Positions 18,958 to 29,269 of a stretch of 64,000 nt of DNA are shown here, one piece after another (the stretch's first letter is position 1; the number at the start of each line of letters is the position of its first letter). Below the pieces are notes generated by a model that saw nothing but the letters and a program-made list of their open reading frames with translations, was not told where the DNA came from and did no database searches. The stretch covers positions 14,081,001-14,145,000 of the forward strand of contig NC_134025.1 of the NCBI RefSeq assembly GCF_964204645.1, given 5' to 3'. The position numbers and the translations under genes were made by a program. Source of the stretch: Tubulanus polymorphus. Lineage: Eukaryota; Nemertea; Palaeonemertea; Tubulaniformes; Tubulanidae.

Positions 18958-19012
18958 GGTCAAGGGGTTCGGGGAACAGCTTTAGCGTAGTGGGTTCGAA
19001 TCCCTTGACGGG
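18957..19012 (+). repeat. tRNA-like stub, possible SINE head
   Basis: GTCAAGGG at 18958 pairs with CCCTTGAC at 19002 as an acceptor-like stem. Within it TAGCGTAGTGG resembles a pol III A box and GGGTTCGAATCCC is a perfect T-arm/B box (18992-19004). The boxes are too close for a normal tRNA. Confidence 0.5.
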
Positions 19013-20440
19013 TGAAGATGTGCATTACCAAAGAATGTAACGAAGTCACGATAAATTGGGTTCAGTAACCGCAATGAGTTTTTACATTATAAAGAAATAT
19101 CATCTATCATCCACTGTTTATGACTTAATTCCAATTCTTCCAATCTAGGGGTCCAAGGGATAGAAGGGGTTATAGAAGCTCGTGAGCTTTGGAGTTTGTC
19201 AAAGCTTGTCTTTTTAAATTTTTACTTACAGCGAATACTTACATACATGTAAATACTTACAAATCCTGACCTTCCAAAAACTTTGTTGATAAAAATATCA
19301 CTCAGTACTTCGATGCGAAAATAATTCATTCAATTTTTCATGGTTGCATGTGGATGGTGAAAATTGGTTTGTGTGAACCATGAACATTAATTAATACACA
19401 CTGAGTGCTAATTTGTCAAATTAATCTAGTCAAATATCAAAGGGCTACAAATTGGAGGAACTACATGTGTATAACAACAAACACAAATGACAATTTTAGT
19501 GGTAAAGGGTGCGTGCGTTGACCATTTGGAATGAACAGAAGTGAACATTCTTTTTCAAGATGAAAAATGTGACTCAAAACAATCAAGAGTACGAGTATAT
19601 AGCGTGCACAGCAGAGGAACGTGGTTCGAGGAACATAGTACAGAAAGATAAATTTTGTTTTAATAGCCTTTATTAAGCATGCATGCCTTACTCCCATTAA
19701 AATCCATCACCGGTATTGCTAAACACATTCAAGAGTATAATAGATAGCGTGCACAGCAGCAGAACAAGGTGCAGAAATAATTTTGTATAAATGCCTTTGC
19801 ATTAAGCATCCATGCATACCTAATCGTTTATTAAGATCCATTATTCCTACTAAAAATATAAGATATACCATTGAGATTATGAATTAACATCATTTTCGAA
19901 GTCAGAATACTAGTTAGTTATATTTCCTACTCCGAAGTCGAAATTAATTGAACCCTGTCAACTGTAGTGTGCTAGCGTTTAAGTTCTAGAGAAGAGAATT
20001 CAGTAGTAAAACTTAGGGTTGTTTCTCTTCTGATAGGGTTGGATTGAAAGACAGGTTGATAGGGTTGAAAGAAAGTATATAAAGTATACCAATTTTTATA
20101 AATTTCAGTTTATCTTACAGTTTTTGCATACATACTTTTACACAAAATTTTACACAACTATAGTGAAACCATTGGTTACAACTACTACATTCGATCATTT
20201 GTGAACCCTGAATGTGCATTTGACAGCTACGGTACAATAACACGACACGATATAGACTCTTGACATTTTTTCTAGGTTTCTCTTTCTACGAATGTGTGGA
20301 AACATTTTAATGCTACAATCGATAAAGCAAGGATGCAAATGTTTCCTCATTTAATTCTGCAGGAAACTGAAATCATGTGGATCATGGCCCAGACAGACAG
20401 CATTGGCAATAGCAAAAAACCACAGTCAGATGATGCCATT
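19013..20440. other. Non-coding segment with no recognised gene
   Basis: AT-rich DNA. A phrase including GAGTATA-AGCGTGCACAGCAG...AGAAC occurs twice (about 19590 and 19735), so part of it is a local duplication of about 150 bp, each copy followed by a variant of GCCTTTATTAAGCATGCATGC. No coding exon or known repeat is recognised. Confidence 0.4.
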
Positions 20441-20479
20441 TGATCTTAGGGGTTAAAAAACTAACAGAAATTAATCCAT

Positions 20480-21760
20480 CAGGTCCCCTAGAAAAATTTG
20501 GAAAAAAACATTGATTTCGCAGTGGAGAAATCGTGGAGACAGAGAGTCATAAATTGAAATACTACCACCGAAGTTGAAACAACCCAGCGATTACCAACAG
20601 GTGGATTTGTATTGCTTCCCCCGCAACAGGAGCATCAAAATCTCTCACTGAGAAGAATAGTTTCATTGAACCCATCAATAAACGGAGCTTCTATTTTCAT
20701 TGTGAGCAGCGGCTATATGCTTGCTATTCAGCCAACTGGCATCTAAAAGTTCAGTTTCATTATCTGTATCCAGACTTACATCATCTATATCAACCCATTT
20801 ATTGGGGATGAGTAGCTACACTGTACTGACATCATCATTCAAATGAGTTTTGCTTGTACTGGATATATCACAATATTCCGAAAAATTGTTATTAGATATA
20901 GATTGCTGTTGAACTTTGGTAATACTAACTCCAACATGTTCCTTTAACATGTCAGCCTACTTACCATAACGGTGCACAAATGCAGGTTTCTTTGGGGGTC
21001 TTTTTAATGTGAGAGTTTGTGTGGAAGATTTTTTTCTGAAGATTTTTGAACCAAGGGCAAGCAGCCATCCTTTGGTATATGAACTGCCAAATGGTCTATG
21101 ATTGATGACAACCCATCATCAAACTCAGTGATGACTTCATTATTATCAATCAAATATATGTAATCAATTAAACTTTGTAATTTTGAAATACATGAATTTG
21201 TTGCTTTCGTTTTGGTAGAGTGTATTCTTGCAGGCAAGATATTCAACTCAGAGGTTTCACACGGATGTGTCTCAATCTCAGTCTGTCGGGTGATCACTTA
21301 CTGGTACATGTACATCTAATGATTCAACATTCCTTGAAACTTTACCTTTGTATAGTTCATTTTTTACATCTTTGACAATTCTTTCATCAAGATAAAATAT
21401 AGGATAACATTTGTTATCGTCACTTAGTTTTTCCCATGAAAATTCTGGAATAAGTCTTAATATTGAGCACATGTGCTTGCATGGAAGGAGATTCAATCTC
21501 CAGTCTTTACATGTACAAGAAGTGAGCAAAAGATCCAAAGAGTACAGTATAGTACTGGTTTCCACTCTTTAGATTATAGGTGCGGTCAGTTACCTTTTCT
21601 ATGTTGGTTAAATCGAATGGATACTGAAGTCTATTTGTAATATGATCAACGAGAAATCGGGTTCTGTCAGTGAAATAGTTTGGTGTGTCCTCTGCATTTT
21701 ACAATAAGTGCTTGAGTAAAACACATTCAATGTAACATACCTAAAAAGAAAAGGATACTT
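20480..21760 (-). pseudogene. SWIM-finger and Ulp1-like transposon gene
   Basis: Minus-strand pieces in order: FTDRTRFLVDHITNRLQYP (about 21680), a SWIM finger CTCKDWRLNLLPCKHMC (C-x-C-x8-C-x-H, about 21510), FSWEKLSDDNKCYPIFYLDE, then LPARIHSTKTKA, a linker, SWLNSKHIAAAH and, in shifting frames, a strand resembling the HW region of Ulp1 proteases (NRWVVSTS) and YDSL near 20560. SWIM fingers occur in MULE transposases, and SWIM-Ulp1 combinations occur in transposon proteins. Several stops make it inactive. A T-rich AG at about 21751 could be a 3' splice site. Confidence 0.6.
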
Positions 21761-21829
21761 TAATATCATGGAACATGGGGGAAAGAGAAAGTTATTGAGC
21801 AGTAATGCACCCGAATCATAAATCCCGTG

Positions 21830-22100
21830 CATGACAAACCTTTAGGATAATCATAGATATTCTTAATCAGGTTCAATAACTTTTTAATAGCATATACTTA
21901 CTTTCTATAGGAATCAGGTAGAAATAATTTCCAAGACTTTTGATCATTTAGAAAAATCGGTTACAATAAAGTAATCAATTGGGCCATCCACTACATTGTC
22001 ATGATTATAAGAAAATTGGGCCCGCAGGGCCGTTAGAGGCTGGGCAACTGAGTCGGTTTCACGCGAGCGTAACAGTAAACACGAAGTTTTTTTAGAAAGA
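21830..22100. other. Unassigned segment before the LTR
   Basis: Short AT-rich stretch followed by a GC patch (GGGCCCGCAGGGCC). Nothing recognisable. Confidence 0.3.
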
Positions 22101-22505
22101 TATGTTGAATAAAGATATGTCAATATCTATATATACATATAGTAACTTGTTGTTTTGTCAAGAGATGCATTTGTTAGTCGTGTTTGTAAAGTAATTAGTC
22201 AAATATTCTTTCTGTCTTTGTTTATGGCATGTTGTTGCTCAAATTGTCTACTCAGTGTCTGTCACCTTTGTTTTTCATACCTAAGTTTTTGTTACTATGC
22301 AGGAATATATAAATATATGTAAGAGTCAGTTGGGATAGAATAAGAGACACGACACACACTTTTAGTGGGCAGTTTGTACTGAGCAGTTGTTGCGGTCGGA
22401 AGCCGACCAAGCATATGAAAATATTTTATCAAGATGGAATTGATGACTTTGGATTTATTTTGACGAGCTAGTTCCCGAGTGCACTGAGAATGCTAGTTGT
22501 TACAA
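22100..22505 (+). mobile_element. LTR of a retrotransposon (left edge uncertain)
   Basis: The right edge is set by the primer-binding site that follows (TGTTACAA then TTGGTGGAGAACC). A TATA-like ATATATAAATATATG lies at 22303-22317, near the expected promoter position. I could not fix the matching 5' end, and no second LTR is seen, so this is a partial element. Confidence 0.55.
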
Positions 22506-22506
22506 T

Positions 22507-22522
22507 TGGTGGAGAACCCGGG
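22507..22522 (+). promoter_or_regulatory. Likely tRNA primer-binding site
   Basis: TGGTGGAGAACCCGGG directly after the LTR end. Starting with TGG (complement of tRNA CCA) fits a minus-strand primer site; the tRNA is not identified. Confidence 0.55.
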
Positions 22523-22533
22523 CAAATTGTCCG

Positions 22534-22843
22534 ATGATAGTTAGTTCACCGATCGACGTTGTTTTCAACTTAGACTGGGATAATGAGCATTTGTCTGTGG
22601 ATATTTTACAACCGGAGCGACTAGACACATCAAAGCTACTTCGTGAGTTACCCAGTTTTTAGCGCGATTGAGCTGGATCTCAATTTCGAAGAAATCCCAA
22701 ATCATGTTACTGATCAGTGCATCTTAGTAGATATTGTGTATTCTGCCGAGGAATCCGCAGCCGATATTTCTATTCTCGATGCGAAAATTCAAAATTTGTG
22801 TTCCGTTTGCGATCGATTAAAAAGACATAACTTTTCGGAATAA
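22534..22843 (+). pseudogene. gag-like leader ORF, frameshifted
   Basis: ATG at 22534 opens a 42-codon frame (MIVSSPIDVVFNLDW ...) that stops at TAG near 22662. The neighbouring frame continues plausibly to 22843 (IPNHVTDQCILVDIV ... CDRLKRHNF). Position 12 bp after the primer-binding site suggests gag; no capsid motif is recognised. Confidence 0.45.
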
Positions 22844-22859
22844 AAGGAATGGTGTCGTG

Positions 22860-23180
22860 ATTGATTTGATGCTCATTAATTTTTTGGATACGATCGCGAC
22901 CACCTCTAAAGCGATATTGAGATGGCAAATGTGCCAGTAGATTAGTCAATATTTCAATGTCAAATGCCTTGTTTCACATGTATTGTGAAATACCACGTAC
23001 CCCTGTGTCTGTTTTTGTTTTCATATTATATATACCTTAGATCTCTTAAGCAATTTGAGCACTTATGTCTAGTATTGTGGTTTTTGTTGATTGTGTAATT
23101 GTTTTTATGTTCATCGTGTAATTTGTCATATATTATGTAGAACATGTTTTCTAGATAAGATGAGATTCCGAGTAATAAGT
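22860..23180. other. Non-coding segment
   Basis: AT-rich sequence between the gag-like fragment and the tandem array; nothing recognised. Confidence 0.4.
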
Positions 23181-23183
23181 TCT

Positions 23184-23570
23184 AAATGATTTTGTAACGT
23201 TGTTGGGCTTTATAGTCAACAAGTATTGTTACGTTCGAGATACGGTTTTTTAAAATGATTTTGTAACGTTGTTGGGCTTTATAGTCAACAAGTATTGTTA
23301 CGTTCGAGATACGTTTTTTTAATGATTCTGTAACGTTGTTGGGCCTTATAGTCAACAAGTATTGTTACGTTCGAGATACGTTTCTCTATGATTCTGTAAC
23401 GTTGTTGGGCTTTATAGTCAACAAGTATTGCTACGTTCGAGATACGGTTTTTTAAATGATTTTGTTACGTTGTTGGGCTTTATAGTCAGCAAGTATTGTT
23501 ACGTTCGAGATATGGTAATTTTTTAAATTTTTAACGTTGTTGCGCTTGGTCAACAAGTATGGTTGGATAC
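23184..23570. repeat. ~67-bp tandem array, five full units and a partial
   Basis: Units begin near 23184, 23253, 23321, 23387 and 23454. Each has TGTAACGTTGTTGGGC, TTTATAGTCAACAAGTATTG, TTACGTTCGAGATACG and a T run. Within a unit TTGTTGG and CAACAA face each other, giving a small hairpin. The last copy (from 23524) is degenerate. Confidence 0.9.
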
Positions 23571-23599
23571 TAAAAACATAAAAACCCACTATCTACAGA

Positions 23600-23875
23600 T
23601 TAAAAGAATTTAAAATAAAGAATTTATTTATTCAAGCAATCTAAAATATATAATAAACACGACATTCCGATCTCACCCTAGAGATCGTCGTCAGGTGCGA
23701 GCTATAGACTAAAAACAGGGGTATATATACAGAGGAGAACAGGTTAAATTAGTAAATTGGTGAGTGAGTAAGGAATTAATGTTTGGCAAGGCATGAAGTA
23801 ATATACTATTTAGCTAAATATATAATATACTAATTAACCTGTTCTCCTATGTATACGTATATACCCTCTGTATAC
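23600..23875 (-). mobile_element. Penelope-like terminal-repeat remnant with decayed hammerhead
   Basis: On the minus strand CUGACGA (23694-23688), a 7-bp stem II (CGAUCUC/GAGAUCG) and GAAU in place of GAAA give a mutated hammerhead core. An inverted copy of the neighbouring GGTATATATACAGAGGAGAA block lies at about 23833-23875, matching the inverted-repeat habit of these elements. No protein remains. Confidence 0.5.
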
Positions 23876-23989
23876 ATACCCCCGCTCACACACGGCGTTA
23901 AAACACAAATTTCGTATCCATGTTTTCGAAGCTTCTCTTTTCGATTTGATGCATATCAGAGCTCTTACTATATCATTTTACCCACAATT

Positions 23990-24126
23990 ACCCAGAAAAT
24001 GCCTTCAAACCATGTTTGAACTGCCCTATTGTGAAAAAGAATCAGAGGTTGAGGCAATATATCAATGAATATCCAAAGCTGGATGTCGACTGCTATAGTA
24101 AAGAGAGCTATTTGGATTTTGAGTAG
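23990..24126 (+). pseudogene. Coding-like peptide in the left inverted end
   Basis: Frame reads NAFKPCLNCPIVKK then QYINEYPKLDVDCYSKESYL and stops at TAG. The same peptide, with four differences, is encoded inward on the minus strand of the right end (about 30040-29900). Preservation in both arms suggests it is real coding sequence of the transposon, perhaps an exon; no homologue recognised. Confidence 0.45.
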
Positions 24127-24237
24127 TTTATTTAAAATTTATAATCATATTACCTTATGTTAATTATAATGATATCGTCATGAAAGTTTTTCATTGTATC
24201 ATTTCATCAGTTTAGTTCATAAATATGGAAATGAAAA

Positions 24238-24794
24238 ATGACACTAAAAAAATTACAAAATTTATTTGAATACATACATTTTATCAAGCCAGAAACGTTA
24301 AGAAAAAAGATATTCACCGAAATCAGGTGGTGTTACATACACGTAGTTTATTGTAAAAAAAAACTCTCAAAAAACCAGGGAAAACAGATATCTGCCCTCA
24401 CTAGCGTTGTCTTTTCATCTCTGCGTGGTGAAATATTATCAAATCAAATTACGGGTACGTTAATCCAAATTGATTCTGTCGAAAATTCCTAAATCATAAA
24501 AAAACAGATATACGCACAAACGTCATAGTCTTAGCAATGAATGTAGTTTTCTTCAAATTGTTTTGCCCTACTGAAAATGTATTTACCTCAAATACTTTAT
24601 TGGCAAAAACTCTCGAATCCCTAAGAAAATCGGATGTACGACCGAATGATGTATCTAACGTGAGAAATGCTGTTTGTTTCCTACAAAATCTCAGCGCGTG
24701 GCGAAATTATGGATATCATGTACATACAATTGTACAAAGAATACTCGTTTCAAATGATACTGTTATTTACTGGATATCCCTGGTAATGTCGTGA
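24238..24794 (+). other. Two unrecognised plus-strand ORFs inside the transposon
   Basis: 84- and 85-codon frames (24238-24492 and 24537-24794), facing the minus-strand main gene. They contain no known motif. They could be part of a second transposon gene or chance frames. Confidence 0.25.
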
Positions 24795-24849
24795 AATTGA
24801 TAACCGTAGTTGGAATTAAGCATTGCAGCAAGACCCTAAACATTTACAT

Positions 24850-25087
24850 AAACTGAAAACATCTTAACCCTTTCAATTTGCATGAACAGCGTCTAGATCC
24901 ACATTTACCCTCATCTTTCACACAACCACAACCTTTCAATTCAATGATTTTTTCAACATCAGCCTTATCTTCAACGAAGCTTGGGACAAGATTTAATCCC
25001 TCTTTCATTCATCCAGATTCTGAGGGTAAGGGTATTGGTGGCGATGGAATATGTGATTACTTCCAAATATAGCACTGGTAATTGGCC
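24850..25087 (-). pseudogene. Cys-rich C-terminal tail of the Academ-type protein
   Basis: Directly after the target duplication the frame gives NYQCYIW, and further on GCGCVKDEGKCGSRRCSCKL, then, with one frameshift, CKCLGSCCN. This C-x-C...C...C-x-C pattern is the conserved tail of the family in other animals. It is separated from the rest of the gene (27288-29226) only by the inserted element. Confidence 0.7.
25082..25087. repeat. Left target-site duplication TTGGCC
   Basis: TTGGCC immediately before the element, repeated at 27282-27287 immediately after it. Confidence 0.9.
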
Positions 25088-25320
25088 AGTAATAGGGGTT
25101 TAGTTGGTTCAGGCCAAAGGTCGAACGGTCGAGCTCAAATTCTATCAGTGATAAGGGTAATTCTAAATTATGTAAATTATGTGGGATGGATAGAGATATT
25201 TCATATAGAGTAAAAAATAGGATAATGAGTAAAAATACACGTTTAAATCAAAAAAATAAATACCGTAAAATATCAAATGATATAATATATGAAAAAAGAA
25301 ATATGGATGACAAAATCTTA

Positions 25321-25500
25321 GATTAATATTAGGTGTAGATGTTGTAACATTATCTTCTATTTTAGTTTTAATGTTATCTTCTATTTTACTTACTTTATAT
25401 TTAAATTGATTAAAGTATTATCCAAAATATTTACTATATTCAGAATTAGGTAATACATAATATATATCTGATGTAATTTCACCTTCCATTGTTAGGTAGA
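25321..25500 (-). pseudogene. Eroded second copy of the 26617 gene start
   Basis: Direct repeat of about 26420-26640 (same order of blocks: ATCTTCTATTTTAGTTT..., ACTATATTCA, CACCTTCCATTGTTAGGTAG). The frame would start MEG and continue YYVLPNSEYSKYFG, but is broken. It lies just inside the left inverted repeat. Confidence 0.65.
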
Positions 25501-25766
25501 TTTATTTTTTCTTTATATTATCTTTTCATTATAGAAATAATATGATATATCATTTATTATATAAAAGATAAGATGAATAATTATTTTATAAACCAATCAC
25601 ATTTTTTCTCTATCACTATTCATCCTTAGTTTATTTATAAAAATATATTTATTTATTATATCTATTTTTCATCAATAATAAGAATAATTATTGATATTAA
25701 TATTTATTCTCATAATAATAATTATATTTATCTTCAGTTTATTTATAAAAATATACAATAAATGTT

Positions 25767-26617
25767 TTATAATAATTTCTCTTCTAATACATTTATAAAA
25801 TCTTCTTTATTTATATCCATATTCTTAGTATGTGGTACATTTATTAATCTTATTTCATCTTCCAATTCATCTTCATAATAACTTAATCCAGCTTTCCTTC
25901 TTAATTTTTCAAAGTAATTATTAGGTATAAAACCAGTAAACATAAATCCAAAATAACTTCTTCAAAAAGTGAACTCTTTATTTTTATCATATGCATATTT
26001 ATATATTTGTCCAGGGTTATCTTCTGCATAAGCTATAAATTTATTAAATAATAACTTAAAGAATATATAATGTTGTTCACTTTCAAAATTAAAAATATTG
26101 GAGACATTTCTTTGGATAATATAATATTGATATCATCCCAAACTTTTTATAAACATTAATTAAATGTGATTTTGATTCATAATGGGTATATCTATCAACA
26201 GGATCAATATCTTTACTACAAGATTAACATGTTAATTGTAATACATTATTAATATGACACATAGATATTTCATGTATAGACAGATTCTTTGTTAAAAGTT
26301 AAGGAATCTAAATTACATACGTTACAATATATCCTAAAATTATCAATTATTTCATCACCGTTTATATCGTTAGTTTTAATTGGGATATAATTATTTGATT
26401 TAATACTATATGTAGAGGGTTTATCATAAGATTTAGATGCTATTATATCTTCTATTTTAGTTTCAATATTATTTTTTATATAATTTATTTTACATTTATA
26501 TTTATTATAATACTTTCCAAAATGTTTACTATATTCATTATAAGGTAGGATATAATATAGGTTTCTATCTGATTTTATTTTACTAGATGCTTCTATTTTA
26601 TATATCCCACCTTCCAT
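25767..26617 (-). pseudogene. Unrecognised zinc-binding protein gene of the Polinton-like element
   Basis: From ATG 26617 a 115-codon frame (YYILPYNEYSKHFGKYYNKY ..., IYCNVCNLDSL) ends at 26270. Neighbouring frames continue CSKDIDPVDRYTHYESKSHL, then FINKF-like and AYAEDNPGQIYKYAYDK, and a clean 3' part FGFMFTGFIPNNYFEKLRRK ending at TAA 25767. Two to three frameshifts or stops separate the pieces. C-x2-C and C-x-H/H clusters suggest zinc binding. No family recognised. Confidence 0.55.
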
Positions 26618-26782
26618 TGTTAGGTAGATATATTTTTTCTTTATATTATCTTTTCATTATAGAAATATAGAAACTCACTACTTTAGTTAACCCTCACTAC
26701 TTTAGTTAATAAGAGCGGAGCTTATTTAAGTCCTAGGTTAGTCATTTCGGATACTCGTTTCTATATTTTACCCTTTTACTTT

Positions 26783-27183
26783 TTAAAGGGTAAAATCATT
26801 ACTTATTAAATGTTGAGTATCATATAATTTAACATCTAGCTGTTTACCTTTTACTCTGTTTTCTCTTATTTGTAATGGTCTAATATTTATCCAATTAAAT
26901 ATTGAATATAAATCAGATTTATATTTTATTTCTGAAATTGGTATTACATGATCAAATTCCCAATATGTTCCATAATTATCAAATTCCATATCCTTGTCAA
27001 ATTGATAATTGATCCATTTAAAAAAAAAATACCATAACAATTTAAATATAATATAAGTTCATCCATATTTCTTTTTTCATATATTATATCATTTAATATT
27101 TTACGGTGTTTATTTTTTTGATTTAAACGTGTATTTTTACTCATTATCCTATTTTTTACTCTATATGAAATATCTCTATCCAT
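26783..27183 (-). pseudogene. HNH-type endonuclease, one homopolymer frameshift
   Basis: Two overlapping frames join at a T run near 27020. The N-terminal part is basic (RVKNRIMSKNTRLNQKNKH); the C-terminal part has WEFDHVIPISEI (the D-H pair of HNH), then FNWINIRPLQIRENRVKGK, giving the expected N and basic end. Such HNH genes are common in Polinton-like viruses and large DNA viruses. Upstream of the first Met the frame stays open with KLCQLCG, a C-x2-C that may belong to the protein, but no earlier Met is visible. Its first 43 codons lie within the inverted repeat and so occur twice. Confidence 0.7.
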
Positions 27184-27281
27184 CCCACATAATTGACATA
27201 ATTTTGAATTACCCTTATCACTGATAAAATTTGAGCTCGACCGTTCGACCTTTGGCCTGAACCAACTAAACCCCTATTACT

Positions 27282-27287
27282 TTGGCC
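27282..27287. repeat. Right target-site duplication TTGGCC
   Basis: Second copy of the duplicated target; see 25082-25087. Confidence 0.9.
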
Positions 27288-29226
27288 CTCATGATATGAT
27301 TTTTTAATGTGCTTGCTGTTGGTGGTATATGATTTATTTTTGCTCTCGACCTGAACTTCTGTAGCCGAATAATGCTGATGGAATTTGTGTCTGTATTTTC
27401 ATCGTAGAGGTTGGAAATGAAATTCTCTACCAGTATTGTTGACTCGGTTGGTGTTTCGTTCTCTCCAAGATTTTTCAAAAGATGGGAATGCTTCGTGAAA
27501 ACCATCCACGCTGCTCGTTTAGAAATTCCTACTAGTTGGCTGGTGGTATCACATCCGGTCACAGCATGTGGCTGCTTTAAATTATTAACTCTCTGAATCG
27601 GGATAAACTGACGTTTTCTAATAGTTTGCATTGATAGATCTGGTAAAGTGTTGCGATCGGCTATCAACAGAAGAAAAACACCAGTGTCAGGACTCTTCAC
27701 TACTATTCGCTGGTAACCTCAATTTGCAGCATGGATGGAATGGAGTACAATACGAGTGTTTGCCTCCTCATGGGTCGACTGTAAACAATCATAAGTCCCC
27801 GGTTTATTAGCTAAGACGTTGTTCCTGTCGTGTCCTGATATCACAATTGTTTTGTCACCTTCGTATCAAGCTGTTCGTATCAAGCTATGTGCTAAGAACA
27901 TAGACAGCAATTCCTTGTTTTCATTATGTGACATAAAATTCTTCCATTCACTAGCAGTCGGTAGCTTCATTTCTTTTTTTCAAATATGCTTTTGTGATTT
28001 TCGTATATCAAGTGCATTTTGATAAGGCAAGTGGGACAGGTTTGATCCGACTCCCGTAGACTATCAAGTGATTCAGACACTAAAATTTGCATTATCTGTG
28101 CCTTGTTTGCTGGTATAATGTTGCCTTCATGAGTTGATACAGATGGGGGAAATTTGGTGAATTCGTATTGTAGAACGTCTTTAATATCTACGCGACCATC
28201 AAGCAAGTGACATCTTTCTCAATATTTCACAAGAGTCGACTGGAATGTTCTTCTTTGTTCCTTGACTTTTCGTTTTACTTTCTACATATACAATTGTCTT
28301 CAAGTGAAATTTCTTTATTGCATCGTGGAAGTTTTCAGGGTGATGTAGTAATCTATTGTTGAATGAGCTTGCCAAGACTGTACCCATTTTCTTTGCACCT
28401 AATTGATCAACTTTGGTTTCTCTGCAGCAACATCGCCATAAAGGTTTACTAGCTGTTCTCTCTCATCGAATATTCCACTCTTGATTAATTCATTTCTAAT
28501 CTTTTAGACATCCTCTCTTTCTTTCAACACTCGCAGCGGCCCATTTTCCTTATGACTAGATATACACTGACTAGAAATTCCCAATATTTTCTTGGTCTGA
28601 TTTGCTAAGTGCCCACCGTTATTGTATGATAGACACCATCGATTCAACGCGGCAGTATTTTGAGTGATTCCAACTAAGCCACCAGCAACCTTCCCTATTT
28701 TGTTCACATGATCAAGTGCTCGATCATCAGGTAAACTGTTAAAATGATGTTGGTTTGTTTCTCTCGCGACAAACTTCTTTTAAGAAAAGCCTCGTAGACA
28801 GGCAATGCCGAAACTTCAACTGCTTCGTATCATTGACGAAAACAGAAGCCCAACGAGAATAATTTTGATGGTCGAAAATGTGAAACTATGGGAGCATTTC
28901 TTTGAGAGTATTGAGATACAGAAACCAACACCCATCACTTTAGCAAAATTTAGCTGAATATGGAATCCTCCCATCATAATGATGACATCTTTGAGTGTTT
29001 CCGGGTTATTCCATTGCAGCTTCATCAAATGTTATGTGTGTTGCTGGTCTAGATGCTTGGATACAGCCATGCAGTTGTTTATTACTGTCCATATGGAGTC
29101 ATTCTCATGTTCCGGGTTGTTCAGAATTGGGTGGTGACTGATTGTTGCAAACATTTTATCATGGTTGTCTTTTTCCTTCAGCAGTACTTCATTAAAACCA
29201 CCCCAACCAAAAACTGTCCTGCACAA
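27288..29226 (-). pseudogene. Academ-type transposase: central and XPG-like parts
   Basis: Frames in order on the minus strand: DSIWTVINNCMAVSKHLDQQ; LQWNNPETLKDVIIMMGGFH; ALNRWCLSYNNGGHLANQT then a histidine-glutamate block (SSHKENGPLR); KKFHLKTIVYVESKTK; VDIKDVLQYEFTKFPPSVS; SPDTGVFLLLI; QPHAVTGCDTTSQLVG followed by KRAAWMVF; and IPPTASTLKNHIMRA. SPDT and GCDTTS resemble the XPG/FEN fold, but the usual second Asp of SPDTD is Gly here. At least four frameshifts/stops. It breaks exactly at the duplicated target and continues at 25087. Confidence 0.7.
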
Positions 29227-29269
29227 AACGTCGAAACTAGGAAAACGATTTTAGCAAGAATATCAACTT

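Larger units (their letters stand above)
25088..27281 (-). mobile_element. 2194-bp Polinton-like non-autonomous element with HNH gene
   Basis: Inverted repeats of about 223 bp (25088-25310, 27059-27281) start AGTAATAGGGGTTTAGTTGG and contain AGGCCAAAGGTCGAACGGTC. A 6-bp TTGGCC flanks both sides. Six-base duplications and an AG terminus are known for Polintons/Mavericks. The interior is AT-rich and encodes, on the minus strand, an HNH-like gene and a second gene present as an intact-start and an eroded copy. No polymerase or integrase is present. Confidence 0.8.

Noticed and set aside
18957-19012. Genuine tRNA gene
   Set aside because: A and B boxes are adjacent with no room for an anticodon arm; only tRNA-like.
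23184-23570. CRISPR-like array
   Set aside because: Units are continuous tandem repeats without unique spacers, in eukaryotic context.
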